A stretch of DNA of 64,000 bases from Acanthaster planci (taxonomy: Eukaryota > Echinodermata > Asteroidea > Valvatida > Acanthasteridae), in contig NW_019091362.1 in NCBI RefSeq assembly GCF_001949145.1, positions 4,517,084 to 4,581,083 of the forward strand, read 5' to 3'. Both the position numbers and the translations under genes were made by a program. Position 1 is the first letter of the stretch; every line of letters starts with the position of its first letter. The notes beneath the pieces were generated by a model that was not told the DNA's origin, did no database searches, and saw only the letters and a list, made by a program, of their open reading frames with translations. This document shows, in pieces, positions 10,501 to 24,200 of the stretch.

Positions 10501-13500
10501 GTGTACTACTGCTAACGCTCCAAAGACCGTTTGCATGAAGGAAATGTAAGCCCTAACAAGGGCGCCCCCTTCCCGATTTGAAAGGAGAGGACAGAAAAAG
10601 GCAAAGAAACAAAAACAAGAGGAAAGGGTTGAAAATCACTAATTTTATTGAAAATACTATGAAATGGAACATAGGCCTACTTCATCTTCGATGGTTTGTC
10701 ACTTTGCTCTAAAAGGTGCTTTGCCCGCCCAGAGGGAATCCTGGCAACGCCCATGCGTTGTCCTACTTTTCCTTAGATCAAAAGTACAGGCTTTATCTTT
10801 AGCCACTTTAGCCCAAATACCTATAATTCCCATCTTTGCGGATGACAAATCGTCGAAAAATTGCCAAATCAGCGCAGAATCAACCAAATAAGAGCGAGGT
10901 GGTAAGGAGTGAATAAGGCATGTCCGCCGTGCTTTTTTGCCGTACTGAACAAAACCACTGCGGCTGTGATACTGCAATAACGGGGTGGCTGCGTTTACCA
11001 TCGAACTTTATTGGAGCAGTGTCATTCAGAACACTGGTGGCGCGGCACACCCTTTGGCTTGCCGTGCCAAACACAAATTGCTAAGCCAAATTGGTGCTAA
11101 ACGCCGCGCTATTGATTGAATTTCGGCACGGTATAGCATAGGACAGCGTTTACCCTAGGCCTTAGGAAAGAGTATACCACTGGACACAGGCCTACCGTAT
11201 CAAAGTAAAGACAGACGAAGTATAAGAAGCATAACCGAATTCGCATCACTTCATTAATGGTCGTAATAAACATGGATGTTAAATGGGACCTAAATAATAA
11301 CGACAAAATATATTAAAATCACACAATATCAAGAGTATATTTCTGTGTTATCGGGCCAATTTAGACTAGGGCCAAAAAGTAGCGATAGTGACAAGCAGTT
11401 ACTGGCACAGTCGCCACAGCGGAGGAATATGCAGATTCGGCCCTTTGTATCAAAGGTCAATAGAGTCAGAGGCTCGTAAATACACGCAGAGTGCTCAGGT
11501 CTACCAGTATCTAGACTGTACTTTGAACAAATTAATGAGAGAGGCTGGGGGAGAAAATTGAATCCAACTCTGAAACCTGATCCATGCAAAAGGCAATGGT
11601 GCAGCTTCAGCTCCTACATCCTCTCTAAATAAAATAATATAAAACGGGAACTTTTAACATTCTGTATATCAACACTGCGGGCCTGCATATCACAAAACAA
11701 ACAGCCAAACAAACAATCCAATAACATGAAAAAATAAAACAAAAAAGCCCTCGCAAACATTTTCATGAGTTTACTAGATAGCCTTTGTTTAGGTTTCATA
11801 TGTAGTTTCATTCGGGTCACCCATGCACGCGTCTTGTTTGCATGCTTTTTTGTTCCAGTTCTCCACGATGTATGTTCTGATAACGAGGATCAACCATTGC
11901 CCTCCAGGGAGCTAGTTTCAGCATCTGCAAGCCTGCCGCACATTTATCAGGGACTCATGACCTCCTCAGTGGCACGCACCCAGGATTTTTCGTGGGGAGG
12001 GAGGGCTCGAACCGGAATTTACCCCCTCACAATGCTAAAGCCCCAGGCCCTTCTCCCCAGATTGCGACATAGGGGAGTAGCAGCGTTGTAGTCGAGTACT
12101 TTGGTGTGCCGAGCTGCGGTCAAATATTGAACTGGTTGGGGGGAACAAAGCTGAATAACACGCGTACTGGACCGTAAATGCACAAAGGTAAGATTACAAA
12201 ATGAAACGATGACTCCAGACCATCAATTTTTTTTTTGCAATGAAAGAACTCGAAGAGTACTCGGTAATTTTCGAGTACAGTTCTCCTTGAATTTCAATTT
12301 TCAACTGGGAGAGTCTAAAATTTATTTTTTAATCTTACCTTTGCGTGTGTATGCTCTTCAGCTTTGTTTAGCGCTGAACTTGCTATTACAGGAAAGTATT
12401 CGAACCCAGCGGCGTATCCAGCGTATTCAAATGCGCATACGAGTGAGATCCAGTGCAGGTTGGACAGGACAGCATGAGAAATGAAAACGGACAAAGATCA
12501 GAAAACAATTTAGAGAAACCGTGATATGATTGATCTAGCGATGTAAAGATTAGTCTAAACCAATTTTTACTGTAGAAAGAGAAATCCTTGTTAAAATCGG
12601 AAATTCCGTCGACAAGTGTTAATTGTACACCGTGCACTGTTGGATGTTACTACATTCTGTTTATATTGCTTTTTGACTCAATGGTACAAGAATTCACACA
12701 CAGTTCCAACAATTCCAAATGCCACTTGTATTGACATATGCAGTCAAACATGTGTCAGTCCTATTCAGAATTCCTATTGTATCCAAAGTGAAATTAGCAA
12801 TTATAATGCAAAGGGTGCGCTGAGTTTGTTTTTAAATTAACCGGCTGCAAATAATAGCGGTGTTACTGTACTGTTGTCATTATTGAGGCAAGGGGGTGGC
12901 TACTTGGTAATTATTAATCGGCTTTCGACAACATCTGATATTATGGCACTTATAAATTGTGTCACTGATATATACTTTTATGTACATATGCACAAACACG
13001 CAAATACCGATAAAATGAGATGAGCAAACCCTCTGCGACAACTACTCAACTACTCAACAACTGAAATCAATACCACTCAAGACAAATTGCAAAACTGCAA
13101 TGACCAATTAATTACTAATAATTATCATCTGAAAATTTCTTGCAGTAAGTAAGGCTTTTTTTTTAAATCGACTTTATTTAATTTCTCTCACAGACCAAAT
13201 CATACAATAAGACAACGCATCTTACACTGACAGATGCATTTTTTCTTCGACTGAGTTACCTGGTAAATCATTCTGCCAAAAATTGGTAACACAATCTTTT
13301 ATTGATGGTCTGAAGAATTTCGTTTCGACTTAATACCATTTAAAATACCATTTAAATTGTCAAAGGTGTAAATTGTACTATGAAACGAGTGCTTTCAACT
13401 ACTTTATGAAATCTCCTGGTGGTTACTGAAAATGAAATGTGCAGTTCTTGAACGATTGAAACAAAAACTCACTTTCGGGCAAATTTTAGAGTAGAAAATG

Positions 13501-13599
13501 CTTAACACTGAAGTTGCTACCTGAATAATAAAGTCCACAAAAACGGCCTTATCCACAAACCACCCAATGTCAGATCTTCGGTCTCCCGAGGAGACGTTA

Positions 13600-13611
13600 T
13601 GCGCATGCGTA
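13600..13611. promoter_or_regulatory. NRF1-like palindrome
   Basis: TGCGCATGCGTA differs at one base from the NRF1 (NRF/ewg family) consensus TGCGCATGCGCA. Such sites often mark CpG-rich animal promoters. No adjacent exon was recognised, so the role is unproven. Confidence 0.25.
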
Positions 13612-14334
13612 AGGACGTTTGGGATTCCAGGGATGCCTCTGTGCTTGTTTCCTGCCCAAAACTCGCCTTAGTCTTCGTCTCAGCCTTCACTTGATCTCCC
13701 CCCAACTTTCAATTCCTACAGCTAAATAACAAGTTAGATAGTGCCACTGGAACACTGAACTCCATGCGATAGAACATAATTTTCTGTTTAATCTGAACAC
13801 TGTTATATGGGATTACATGCTGGGATCAATTTTAGAAGCGAAGCCTGAGATGGAGACACCAGCTGAGCATTAAGAAACCGCCCTGGTGACTTCAAGCCCT
13901 CGGTCTTGATGACGCCCTCTCCAGTCGGAGATGAGTGGTGCAGGTGCATTTAGCTTTTTGGTCAGACAATGAGAGCTCGTGCAACACGAGCTGAGCTGCA
14001 GGTATCGATTGAGACACATCACTCTGAGTATCCGAATTTCTTGGCCATGGTTAAGTTAATAATTACGAGTCTATATGGAGATGGCTGTTGCCTCGAAATC
14101 ACGGGTTTTATGGGTGTGCTGTGCATGATTGGTTCCCTCCCCAGCTTGTTTGTGGTACACAGATCTGAGTCACGATCAGAGATCCATCGTTGGCATAAGG
14201 ACACCAAAACTCGCCTAATCACTGGATCGAGATTCGGATCAGTGTGAAACAAACAGGCTCTGTCTGTTCTGTTCGACTGCGTATGCGACATCTAGAAAGT
14301 TAGTCACGAATTTTCATGGGGATGAAAAAATATA

Positions 14335-14445
14335 CCGATTACTTTCTTCCCTACTCACCTCTGAAGTATTCTTTGTAAAAATAAATAATAATTAAATATC
14401 CGCCGGGGGCAAGTTTCCCCCATGCCCTCCGTGGATACGTCACTG
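14335..14445 (+). mobile_element. Right-end fragment of an hAT-like MITE
   Basis: This stretch is similar to the right part of the element at 62170-62449. Both contain GATTACTTTCT, then a block CTTTGTAAAAA, then C-rich sequence, and end GGATACGTCACTG here versus GGATACGCCACTG there. The matching left terminus was not found nearby, so it is a truncated copy. Confidence 0.5.
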
Positions 14446-15596
14446 CAACTAAGCCGGGGGGGGGGAGGACTGGTCGTCCTGCGTGAACGTTTGATGAGAC
14501 TGTGAACAAACTATCGAGGACTCGGGACCATCGCTTTATCTGCACAGTTCTTAATATGATATCGATAATACTTAGCCACCAACTCCGAATGTGTTGCACA
14601 ATATAGAATACCCATTTCAACACATCACTGGAAAACTGGCCAACCTGCCAGCACAATTAAAGAGAGAAATTCAAAATTAAACTCGTCTACACAGAAAACC
14701 AAACAGAAAACCAGCTCTAACACCGTAAAAAAAATTTAAAATGAAATAATTGTAGCAAAGAAAAAGATGACACCCTTCTTATAATGTTATATGCATCAGT
14801 ACCAATGTAATGCATTACCCATGTGTCTGCCTGTCCGTAAATTAACAAAAACAAACTTACAGGCCAGACCCCCCCACCCCGGACAAATGTCTGGATCTGG
14901 CATTGCACAACCGACCTTGCATAAAGCACGCGTGTTCGCTCCAAAATGAGGGTTTCTAACCTTAGTGAAAGAAAAACGCATAAGTTCAAGTTGCACCTCC
15001 TTACATCGTGCTTAAAAGTGTCTGTACGCAAGACTCGCATTGATTAAGACGCATTACGAAGACTTACGTAGCGCCCTCTAGTTTAGACGTGAGCGGGAGC
15101 TTTAACACGGGACAGTTTCCTTAATTTGAACACGGATCTAACTACATGTAGTGTTTTGTTGATGACTGCCGCAGGAACCCTTTGAAGCCAAAGTTACAAA
15201 AGGTTGTTTCATGATAGTTGTACAGAATGGCAAGGCAAAACTTCAACTGTACATGTCATAAACCTGACAATCAGCTTCAGAGATACGAAATGGCGTTAAA
15301 AGAACTTTGACTTTGGGTATTTGTTTTCCTAAACTACGCCTTTTACTCAGATAGGGCCAAATGAGAAGTCATCATGGCGCCATCTTTCGTCGTGCATCAT
15401 CCTGAGTCGGTCATTTCTGTCCAATCATAGACGACATCGAATTACTTGGCTATGGATTGAAATTACGCACGATTCTCTGTGAACTGGCTTCGGCCACTAC
15501 CATAGACTAGTGCGTGATTTCAGCACGGACGTGTATAATAAAATCTGGACTCGCAATGCCCTTAATCAGCTAAGAGGGATCATTGAATCCACTCGC

Positions 15597-15712
15597 GACC
15601 ATTTTAATGAGCCAAATACCGAAGCTTTCCCGGCAATGCCCGCCTTTGTTCTTCCCGACGTCAATAGAAGGGAGCCAACCCACGCATTTGTATTCGGCTC
15701 GGTAAAATGGCC
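15597..15712. mobile_element. Foldback element with 23-bp arms
   Basis: Arms 15597-15619 and 15690-15712 are inverted repeats with 19 of 23 matches (CCATTTTA...GAGCC.AATAC). The interior is 70 bp. Three open frames cross this palindrome on both strands; none resembles a known protein, so I regard them as chance frames. Confidence 0.5.
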
Positions 15713-18074
15713 GCTGGTTGGCTTCTTCTTCGTACAAGGGCGTTGCAAGTCCAGGTTTATTAAATACGTCCGTGGATTTCAGGCTACAACCAAGTAATTC
15801 GGACACGGCCTTATCTCCAGTCGTTCAGCAGTGCGCCCTCACATTAAAACTGCTCTCTCACCAAGGTGTTGTATCATTGATATGCATTTAAAATTTGGGG
15901 CACGCACGCTAGCGTTCACCTTTTATGCGGTGCCTCGTATAAAAACAGAAAAAAAATTGCCGCCTGATGGATCTGGAGATCAGAGTTTTCGCATACAATC
16001 CGCTGGATTGTCCAATATGTTGTGTACAACACCGGCAAAGTTTTTTCCCCAAGTCGATCATTGGATGGTTGAAGAATCGCAGCTTGGGGACGAGGCAACC
16101 AACGTCCCCGCGCAAACGTATATTATAAATACGTGTGAAGGCCGGCTCATACTTAGCGAGAAAACGAAGGCGAACGCTAATTTGTCAGGTCAGATCAAAT
16201 ATTCGCGCTGCGAATACGTTAAAGTATTCGCATTCAGTGAAATTTTGCCGCAAAATTGTCATGACATCAAATTCGAGGAGAAAAAGTCAATCACCGACTT
16301 TGCACAAGATCAGTCATAAGTAACAGGGTGAACAATGACAAGGAATGTTTTCTTTTCACAGTTTGATATCTTGAATGAAAGATGGAGTTAAGGGACTTAC
16401 AGGACTTCCATTTGTGATAGAATGTCAAAGAACGGGGTTTGGGAATTGCAACTTCCCGTTCAGCTACTGACAACTGTTACGGTGCACGTACTGGTCAATG
16501 GGGCCAAACAATAAATGGAACGCTAAGTTTCCTGAATTTATTATCGAATTGCCTTAGCCTGCCGTTCGAAGCATCATAGATTATGTGACGAAATGATAGG
16601 TTAATCATGAGTTAATAGGGTGTGAGGTGTCTTGGGGATGAGGGTCCTCTGTAATATTATACGAGTTTAATAGTTTTAGGCATCGCCCAATTCATGGGTC
16701 TGAGAAACACATTGCATTCACCTTCATTTAGCAGAATCCAGTAGTTGTTCAACACCTTGCTCCATAATTTCTTGCAGTGTGACTGCTGCACTGAATAACC
16801 CTCTCCTTCCACGATCAACCCCATCCTGATTCCGTCCATCTTCCCCGTCTCCTACCTAATCATCGGGTGTGTGACGTGGATGGACGTCAGCATCGGTCGC
16901 TGGTGGTACACTGCCCTCGAACGTGTCTGTCATTGGACAAAGGTGATAGTCTTTGTGGACACACCACTACACTGTTACGCAGCCCAATACATACACCACG
17001 GTGTAAGACCAAGGCTTTGCTGTCTTATTGTGCAACACACAAGTGGAGATTACTTTGGGTGAAGTTCTTTCATTGGAACATAGAGGAAACTTGCAACTCA
17101 TTTTACCCCAAGTCTGCTTGAGTGGTTACAAAATTGTACAGGATATTCAATGAACCACGTCACACAATCTTTCCGGAGGTGACTGTTTTCATTTACCTTT
17201 TTTCGAATGAAATTTGCACAACCTCAGTCGACTGAGCCTCACGCTTTATGCAGTGGTCGAATGAACCACTCGTGTAGCAATGTGTACACCAAAGACAAAA
17301 AACCCTCTTGCTGTCATTTTTTTATATCCAACTCCAATACTCATCTGTCCCTACATTTCCTACATTAATTTAACAACGCTTCTGCCATGGTAACCGCGAC
17401 CAATGCCTGGCGCTGCTCGTTTCATTCCCGAAGAAGGGAGCAAATGCGCCAAACATGGGAATGTTGCTGACTTGAGGCGAGCCGATTACAGGATACAATC
17501 TTTGATATTTCCGTCAGGCTTTGGATTACTGAATAAGGTACTGGCAAGAATGTTCTCGGAAAAACAGGAAGAGGATAAGACACCACATCGTCTCAAAGAA
17601 AATCCGTTGGGAATCTTTAAAGTTGTAACGCAGAATTTGAAATCATGTGTTAACTTCCGTATCCAACGCGACTCATTTCTTGAGAGACGTGAAATGATTC
17701 ACGCTGATTTAACGAAGAGCCAATTGCATGCACATATCTTGAAGGCAAACTCAAAGAGAGTTGGGTAAAAAGTTCTTTTACTATAAAGGGTTGGGTCGTA
17801 TTACCGAACATGGGGTGACCATTTCCTGAACTGTTCACGTGAAGACAGATAAGACTTGAAGGTTTTCATGGTGAAAGAACTATATGAATCAAACGATTGC
17901 AGTTACACCATGGATCAATCTCGTTCTTGAGTATGTGTGATTCTGAGAAGAACCGGGGAATAACTCGACTTTTCGAATAGTGTACTCTGCCCTCAAATTT
18001 AATGTCCTATAGGTTGTCACATTTCATCATGCGTTGGGAATTTTCCAAAGACCACCATACGGTAAAACAAAGTA
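15713..18074. other. Unassigned sequence with short hairpins
   Basis: No gene recognised. The longest plus-strand frame (15831-16319, 162 codons) has no motif, signal or splice context and crosses hairpins at 16210-16231 (GCGAATAC/GTATTCGC) and 16241-16257 (AATTTTG/CAAAATT). The start of that hairpin zone (GGCCGGCTCATAC near 16139) looks like the end of a small foldback element. A second frame at 17403-17768 is likewise featureless. Confidence 0.4.
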
Positions 18075-18229
18075 CAGTTGAACCTCATTAATAAGAAGTC
18101 GTTTGGACTGCGCAGATTACCTGATAGCAGAAACGTCGTATTATTACGAAAAGCATAGGATTGGGACCTAAAGATACCATGTAAGCTGAATGTTGTATTA
18201 GCAATGGTCTTAATGACGAGGTCCGACTG
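18075..18229. mobile_element. Pogo/Tigger-like MITE
   Basis: The element starts CAGTTGAACCTCATTAATAA and ends with the reverse complement of CAGTCGGACCTCGTCATTAA. It is flanked by TA on both sides (18073-18074 and 18230-18231). CAGT.G.ACCTC termini and TA target duplication are characteristic of pogo/Tigger elements of the Tc1/mariner superfamily. At 155 bp it has no coding capacity and must have been mobilised in trans. Confidence 0.65.
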
Positions 18230-18231
18230 TA

Positions 18232-21200
18232 GTATTTAAAGTATTCAGCATTTACATGTATTAAATTAAGGGAAATACTGAGAACCACACTAAATATGTT
18301 GAGTGGTAAAAGATCACCAGCATAGGCAGGTGAAATAGTCACCATCATTTGTTTCCAAGTTAGTCTAATTCTACTCAATTACTTAGAAGTGTAAAAAATG
18401 GCCACTTAATTATGACCACTTAATGATGGCTTTGTCGAAGTTTCGCCTTTTGGTCACACATCATGTTTTTACAAGCAGAATCAAGATAGGCAAAAAAAAA
18501 GATGACAAAAATCTACATGGAGGCTCGTGAATCTAAATTAATGCCAGAAAAAACCACTCAATCACAAGTAAATAAGTGAGACGTCAAGCTATGTATGGTG
18601 AATACGAGGTTTGCAGCAACACCATGTGAGCAATTCCTTTTTTGTAGTTTGTGTGCGCGCTTCTCAAAGAATCGGAGGTTTCGTTAACTTTTCAAACAGT
18701 GCGTTCCGTTCCTGTTCAGGAGAAATAGTGCAGGACTCTTGGGAATGTCGGACTTCACATCTGAATGGGAGGATTACTTGCAGAAAGGGCGCTCTGGACT
18801 GGAATGGTCTTGCTTCAATTGTCTTTAATAAATAAAAAAAAATAGGTGCTAGAAAAACAGGAAATAACATCCCAAAACAGAACCAACAGAAGCAACATTA
18901 TCCCAGAGTCGACTCACATGGTTGTAGGATGTATACTGGACTTCGAGACGTGCAAGGCGTCTTGCTGTTGCGAAGCACAGACGAGAGGTTGCGATAAAGG
19001 CGTTTCCCTGGCGACACGATAAAAGTCTCTGTAATTAAAACTGTCCCAATAATCTTGGTCGCAATGACGTATTGTAGATTAACTGCCCATACTCAAACAG
19101 TAATCGCCAAGGCGTGCCCTTTCCTCTTTAATAACGATCCCTAATCATCTCGTTCTAGTTCCCCGACGTAGTTACTGAGTAACTATACCAGTGGTTGTAA
19201 ACAATTCTTGGAATGAGTGATCAATATTCTCCCCATGCAATTCACGGATTCGTATTGTTAGGTAGAACCCGAAGACAGGTATGGATTTCATCGAGGGCAA
19301 TTTCGGGTTCACCTCCCCCATGTCTTCCTGCCAATCATCGCTTGCGTTAATTTCCGCCGGTGTCTGATTGTGTGAACTACTGGTGTGAAGTTTGAAAGCG
19401 TGTCATGTGTGTTTCGCTGTCCACCTGTCCGTTTGTCTTACATTTTCGCTTATCTTGAGCTCTGCTGTAAATTAGTACCTTTATACGCGACCTCACGAGG
19501 GCGTTCTGTTGCCTAGCGACAAAGACGACGGAAGGATGGTTACATTTTGTTGCTTGCCTGCGCAGTGTATGCGTTTCCATAGTCTCTGTGCGCCTGGCGA
19601 GGCGAGTTCAGAACTGAAAGAAGACCCAGCTGTGAGTTGACCTAATTCCAAATCGTCCTTTGTAATCCAGACGCAGCAGGTGGGACCACAGAGATCGTAA
19701 GTAAACATGTGATGAAAAAGATGGGGCGGAGAGAACCGCCCCCGCCCCGCCTGTGTGCTAGTCATTGTTTGATCAGAATCTCAGGAATTCTTTACAGACT
19801 TCTAGGGGGATGTGTTAGGTAACAATAGTCTAGAGTGTGTATAGGGATTGAACATGGGGGGGGGTTCCCATCGGCCCCATATCAATCACGGTATCTAAGT
19901 AAATGATGTCTATGGGTGAGACTGGCAGTTTACTGTTTGGAGATGGTGTGTTGTAAGCATGCGAGGGAAGAACCTGGCATTGCTAATATTATCGTTAAGA
20001 TTCTACACCTTAGGTTGCACAGCGGGGAAATTTACTGAACCATCATTCAACACTACCATATATAACACATTAAGCCTACCTTCATATATTTTGCCATGTT
20101 GAATTCAATGGGCAGAAATAACCTCTCGAGACAGTCTGTCACTGACAAGATAACAAAGTGGAACTAAATAAAGGTGGATTAGGCCTGTGGATGTGTGTTT
20201 TGGGGTTCCCCAATATCACACTCTAGATGTGCAGAAATCAATGGCTAAAGCTAAATCTCATCTGCTAGTGTTGGCGACATGAATACCAGTGCGGGACTGT
20301 TGAAGATGTTATAACAGATCGTGCTGCCGACTTATTTCCCAGCATGGAATGAATATGCACTATAGTCAATCTTGTCGACTCAGATGCCTATGAGAAGCCA
20401 TTAATCGTACGAAACTGTCAGTCACATGAAATTAGATGAAAAATCTACCTGGAGAAAACAAGGACGGGGGGGAGGAGAACATTTGACGGGCATGGATTGT
20501 TGGGTTGCCGGGTTGCGCTAGCGCGATGCCACGCTTTCGAAATACCAACGATGCCACGCCAACCCACATGCACCCTGCGTAAATTGAATCTGGGGAGATA
20601 ACACCCGTGTTGGTTTATCCGTCGACAGCTCTATGAAATCAAGGGCCTGTACGGAGCGGGATGACCTGGATCTTGAGCCGTGAATAGTTCAAAACGCCTC
20701 ATTATTTTCACGACCGAGTCTAACTGCTTTTCCAGTGTGTTTTAAGTGTTAGTGACGAATTTCAGCCGTTTTTCTGGGATCTCAAAGAGTTCCACCGCGA
20801 GACGCTTTGACAGTTCAGAAGAACTTCAACACTGTTTCGTTCACAATTAAAAAACACAGAACAAAGTAAACGCACGCACACCTCAAAGCATGTACTACCT
20901 AAAACTGTCTATAAAACAATACTAAAATCGCTTTGCAATTTCGTCTTAAAATTGTAACGCAATATACTCATCTTACTAAATAATGCACTAATTAAGTATT
21001 TGTGAATTCAAAGTAAAAATCCAATGAAAACAATAAATTGTTTCATGTTAACCAAACAAACTGTTGAGCATGACATATGGGGAGAACACACTACCGAATT
21101 ATTGGCGGTATCTTGAGACGATTTGCAGTGAGATTTTTCTATCCAGTCATTTTGTAGAAATTTTTGAGCAGGGTGAATATCACCGGGAAATTTTTGATGC

Positions 21201-24200
21201 CTCATCCAAACAGGTGGAAGGCTCACGTACAAAACTCGTTTAAAAAATGGACTTGGCAGGGATTACATTGAAAAAAAAATAGTGTTATTGATATTGATTT
21301 TTTACTTCTGAAATATCTCTAAGTGTTATTTTTTCTTTAGTGATTACATTCTCTGAATATAAAACCGACCTTTGAATTTATATCTAGTTTGGTTTTGCAG
21401 TTGTAAACTAAAGTTTAATACATGTATATATGAAGGTTTAAATATATATTTCTGGGATCTCCACTGCACAAGCTTACTCTCTCAAGCTCGATCAGATTTT
21501 TTGTTATTGATTTGATAAACAGATGAACCGAGCTACGCCGTCTCAAGTCGGTCGGTCAGCACATCAACATCAACACGGCAACATCGATATAACCCCCCCA
21601 GACCCTGACGTTGAGTGTCAGACCAGGCCTTAATTCATTTTGATTGCCAGCAATTTTTCCTCGGAGACAAAAGGCCACATTCGGGGCTTTGGACACTCCT
21701 CACACCTGCGCACGCCACCTGTTGCCAATATAATAAGTGTGGCGCGAGCATAGGCAGGACGGTTGGCCACTCAAATTAATCGAGCTTAGCTCTGCTCACT
21801 CAACGGTTTCGCGCTTTATCTTCACACGACAGAATCGGGTCGAATGGATTATGGCCAAGCCAAGTGCAGCTCTCGGTCCATGCAGGGAGCAGGCTTTTTC
21901 AGTAATGGAATAAAGAATGATGATAAAGGTTACCCGCCAATGTTCAGACAAAATGTCTGTTTGCAACTTTCGTAAAAAAAAAAAAGAACAAGAACAAAAG
22001 AAAAAACAAGGTACACCTACTGAGATGAGCACGCCCTCTGTTGACATTGACTGCACAGCGTGGGAATCGAATTATTTTTTCTGAGAAGAAATGAATGGTG
22101 CGAAGGCATGAAATAGACCCTCTAGGTAGACACTTTTGTTTCTTTTATACCGCCCCCACACTCCCTTACCCACCCACTCAACTATGACTCCGCTGGGAAT
22201 TAGCTGTCATGCATAAATATGTGTCGGATTACGTCTCCCATGTTGTGACGCTCAAGACGGCAAAGTAGACATTCATCGACGTGAGTCAGGGCAAGAAGTG
22301 ATAGTTGAAGTTATGAATCTGAACAGGAGGGCAAATACATGTAGAGGGAAAAATCCCACGTGAAGCATAAAATGGATGGATTTATCAGCCTGAAAATCCG
22401 CCTTGTTCGTAGCAATCCTACATTAGCACCATACAAGAGTAAATCCCCTACTCAGATCTCTAGACTGCACCTCGACTTTGTCATTTTGCAATACTTACAC
22501 GGCTGCTACTGGACTAAAGACGTTATATACAACTCCTATTGCCCAGCTGCTAAATGGTGTGTGTACTACATTCAAAAGGCCTCCGGTCCTGTCCTGAGTG
22601 GACTTACCGTGTGCACGTTCGTGCACATCTCCTCCTGGCGACCCTTTAACACGGTCTTAAGATGACCTCCAGAATCGCCAGATGACAGCATCTAACCATA
22701 GGGTTGGAGCAGGTCAGACCCAAAGGATTGAGCTCCCTTGCCGCCTTGCCTGAGACGAGGAGAAACTGACCTGGAATTGTTTTGCCACGAGGAGGCTTGA
22801 GGAAGCTGGCCAACAATTTCTTCTCGTACGCTTAAAATGAGGCAGATCTTTTATATTTGCCTCCTTGACCGATGCAGCATGAAAGATAGCATCTGATACT
22901 ACTTTGAAAAAAAAATTAAATAATTGGGGCAAGTCTGCTCGATCTAATTTAGCCACATACATTGTATTCAAGATCAGGCACGCAATCATTGGCGTCTGAA
23001 GATTTCTGAATGACCAGAGACCCTAAATCGAATCGGCCCACTAATTCCAATCTGTTCACTAAACCGGCAGTGAGATTGTGTTAGATTAAGGACTATCACG
23101 GTTGGTCAAAAATGTTAGACACGCCGTGTACTGAATAATGTATCATTTGGTTTCACAGTTTGGTTTTAAGAACTGAAAAGGAACCTGAAATGATAAGTGG
23201 AAGAATTGTGTTTGGATGAAATGTTAATTAATGTGCACCTTGAATTAACATTCCAAGTGCACACAATGCAATTAAAAACATACAAGAATCAGACATCTGT
23301 TGACTGAATCAATGACACCAAGAGTCGAGAAATCTGACTTTTTCCCCTATCCAGAGAACTGACGGCTTCGAATCTTGGACAGATTCGAAATAAAGAGTAC
23401 GATATATTCTTTAAAAAAGAAACTGTGACGTTGGCGAGTCGCCGATCATCCGCAAGATCGACCAACACGTTGTTTAACTTGAAGGTAGTGTGTACATGTG
23501 TATAACTGACAGTACGCTTCTCACTACTGCTTTATAAATTGACGCGGACGAACAATGGCAACCAAGAACAACAGGGTGAAACGGGAAATTAAAAAGTGAA
23601 AAACAAACATTCTTCAGTGCCCGTTGCCGTGGCCCAGAATACCGTACCACCACCATGGCGACTATCTACGACATGAGAGACAAGATGCCACTGTGTCCTT
23701 GCTGCTTGAACCAGTCGCGTTGTTCTGGACCTGAATTTTACGACATGTTACTGTACTGACCTTTCTACGCACCCTTCTGTTTGCTACATTCCCTATAACG
23801 ATCTATCCTTCCTACTGGGTTCAACATCGATGAACGTAGACCGTGGACCACCATCAAACACGCCAAACTGTTTACCAAGCAAACTTTTAAAACTGTAATA
23901 CGGATTATGTTTTCATTTTTGCTGTTGTTCCTTTGAAATTGGCCTGTACACACCTGGTGACTTTACACCGGACTTTACACCGGAGGGTGAAATGCTCATC
24001 TTTTCAACTTCGTTGCTATTTTGTGTTCATTGTACATCTAGTCACCATTCCTCCTGACTCTGGCGTTCCTCCTTATTTGTCACCCCTACTGCTGTGCATT
24101 TTACTTGTCTTCCCATTGACTAGCGCTCCTGTTCCGTTCTATGTCCATTTTTCCATCGCGGCCTTTACCTCAAATCCACGGAAGACCACGAACTTTTTCA

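Larger units (their letters stand above)
7578..15596. other. Intergenic region upstream of the HYR gene
   Basis: No convincing gene. Open frames are short, overlap on both strands and lack splice context. Repeat-like fragments near 8880-8985, 10545-10760 and 11980-12020 contain C- or G-rich runs followed by motifs such as TGACGCCC, and look like decayed transposon ends. A sequence CAGCGGCGTATCC at 12408-12420 matches the terminal repeat of the hAT-like element at 62170, without a visible partner. Confidence 0.5.

Noticed and set aside
12004-12018. tRNA B-box-like GGTTCGAGCC on the minus strand, suggesting a SINE
   Set aside because: No A-box at the right distance and no cloverleaf or tail could be found.
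15831-16319. 162-codon plus-strand open frame
   Set aside because: No domain, signal peptide or splice context; crosses several hairpins and is overlapped by open frames on the other strand.
17403-17768. 121-codon plus-strand frame
   Set aside because: No family resemblance, no splice sites of note and no supporting neighbour.
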